From CAYFVR01 sp046541515 (GTDB taxonomy: Bacteria > Desulfobacterota > Desulfobacteria > Desulfobacterales > Desulfococcaceae): a DNA stretch of 7,374 nucleotides. Below, in pieces: positions 6,873-7,374 of the stretch. The position numbers and the translations under genes were made by a program. The stretch covers positions 1 through 7,374 of the forward strand of contig JBKHDD010000219.1 in NCBI GenBank assembly GCA_046541515.1, in the 5' to 3' direction. The notes under the pieces were generated by a model. That model saw only the letters and a program-made list of their open reading frames with translations. It was not told where the DNA came from and did no database searches. Within the stretch, counting starts at the first letter, position 1; each line of letters opens with the position of its first letter.

Positions 6873-7374
6873 CGGCCAAATCCATCAACCTCACCCTCAA
6901 GGTCTGGCGACAGAACGGCCCCGGGGACAAGGGGCGATTCGAAACCTATGCCGCCACCGATATCTCCACCGACATGTCGTTTCTGGAAATGCTGGACGTG
7001 GTCAACGAAAAGCTGACCCTGGAAGGCCGGGAGCCCATCGCCTTCGACAGCGACTGCCGGGAGGGCATCTGCGGCCAGTGCGGCAGCGTGGTGAACGGCC
7101 GTCCCCACGGCAGCGAAAAAGGGACGACCCTCTGCCAGCTCCACATGCGTCATTTCGAGGACGGCGACGAGGTGGCCATCGAGCCGTTCCGGGCCCGGGC
7201 GTTCAAGGTGCTCAAGGACCTGATGGTGGACCGAAGCGCCCTGGACGGCATTATCCAGGCCGGCGGCTACGTTTCGGTGAACACGGGCGGCGCGCCGGAC
7301 GGCAACACCATTCCGATCTCCGCCGACGTGGCGGAGGCGGCCATGGACGCGGCCCAGTGCATCGGCTGCGGCGC
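6869..7374 (+). CDS. sdhB: Succinate dehydrogenase/fumarate reductase iron-sulfur subunit (partial, 3' end outside window)
   Basis: The first 168 codons are present and the frame is open at the right edge. The GTG start at 6869 overlaps the sdhA stop as GTGA, with AAGGAG (6857-6862) 6 nt upstream, so translation is probably coupled. The N-terminal ferredoxin fold shows the [2Fe-2S] cysteines Cys63, Cys68, Cys71 (DCREGICGQCG) and Cys89 (TTLCQLH). The start of the C-terminal cluster domain is visible as CIGCG (Cys164 and Cys167), which would lead into the [4Fe-4S] and [3Fe-4S] ligands beyond the edge. The subunit carries electrons from the flavin to the haems of SdhC. The segment between the two domains (HFEDGDEVAIEPFRARAFKV) fits the B-type family. 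Nothing unusual is seen in the visible part. Confidence 0.93.

Overview
The window looks like a piece of a bacterial chromosome, most likely from a Desulfobacterota-type (former deltaproteobacterial) organism. This is an inference from three things: a B-type succinate dehydrogenase/fumarate reductase operon in the order C-A-B, secreted proteins with dockerin/EF-hand modules, and type IV pilin-like head domains of a style common in that group. No rRNA or other taxonomic marker is present, so the assignment is tentative.

Left part (1 to about 3290, all minus strand). At the left edge an open frame of RHS/YD-repeat type runs off the window. It has lost the front of a normal RHS protein, and its RHS similarity stops near position 118, so it reads as a remnant. 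Upstream of it (positions 629-1261) is a small secreted protein with a cohesin-like domain followed by a dockerin-like EF-hand module. Upstream of that (1355-3289) is the most unusual gene here: a secreted protein with a dockerin-like pair of calcium loops followed by five tandem copies of a type IV pilin/pseudopilin head domain. These copies lack the hydrophobic pilin helix and are joined by cysteine-rich CxxC linkers. The two secreted-protein genes are 93 bp apart on one strand and may be cotranscribed. By eye this block is near 50% GC, against roughly two thirds or more in the RHS fragment and in the right-hand operon, so it looks like an accessory insert.

Middle (3290-4301). A divergent intergenic region separates the minus-strand block from a plus-strand HD-domain phosphohydrolase of the YfbR/HDDC2 type. 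A second intergenic region (4187-4301) carries a perfect 21-bp odd palindrome just upstream of a good -10 box, and looks like the control region of the respiratory operon.

Right part (4302-7374, plus strand). A compact operon encodes the diheme cytochrome b558 membrane anchor (sdhC), the covalent-FAD flavoprotein (sdhA) and the iron-sulfur subunit (sdhB, cut by the right edge). Each gene has a clear Shine-Dalgarno sequence. The sdhA stop overlaps the sdhB GTG start by four bases (GTGA). Together they form a membrane complex that couples succinate/fumarate interconversion to the quinone pool. The direction in vivo cannot be read from sequence.

The best candidate for something undescribed is the five-fold pilin-head array with a dockerin module, next to a cohesin/dockerin protein. 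It may be a non-polymerising, pilin-derived surface protein held by cohesin-dockerin contacts.
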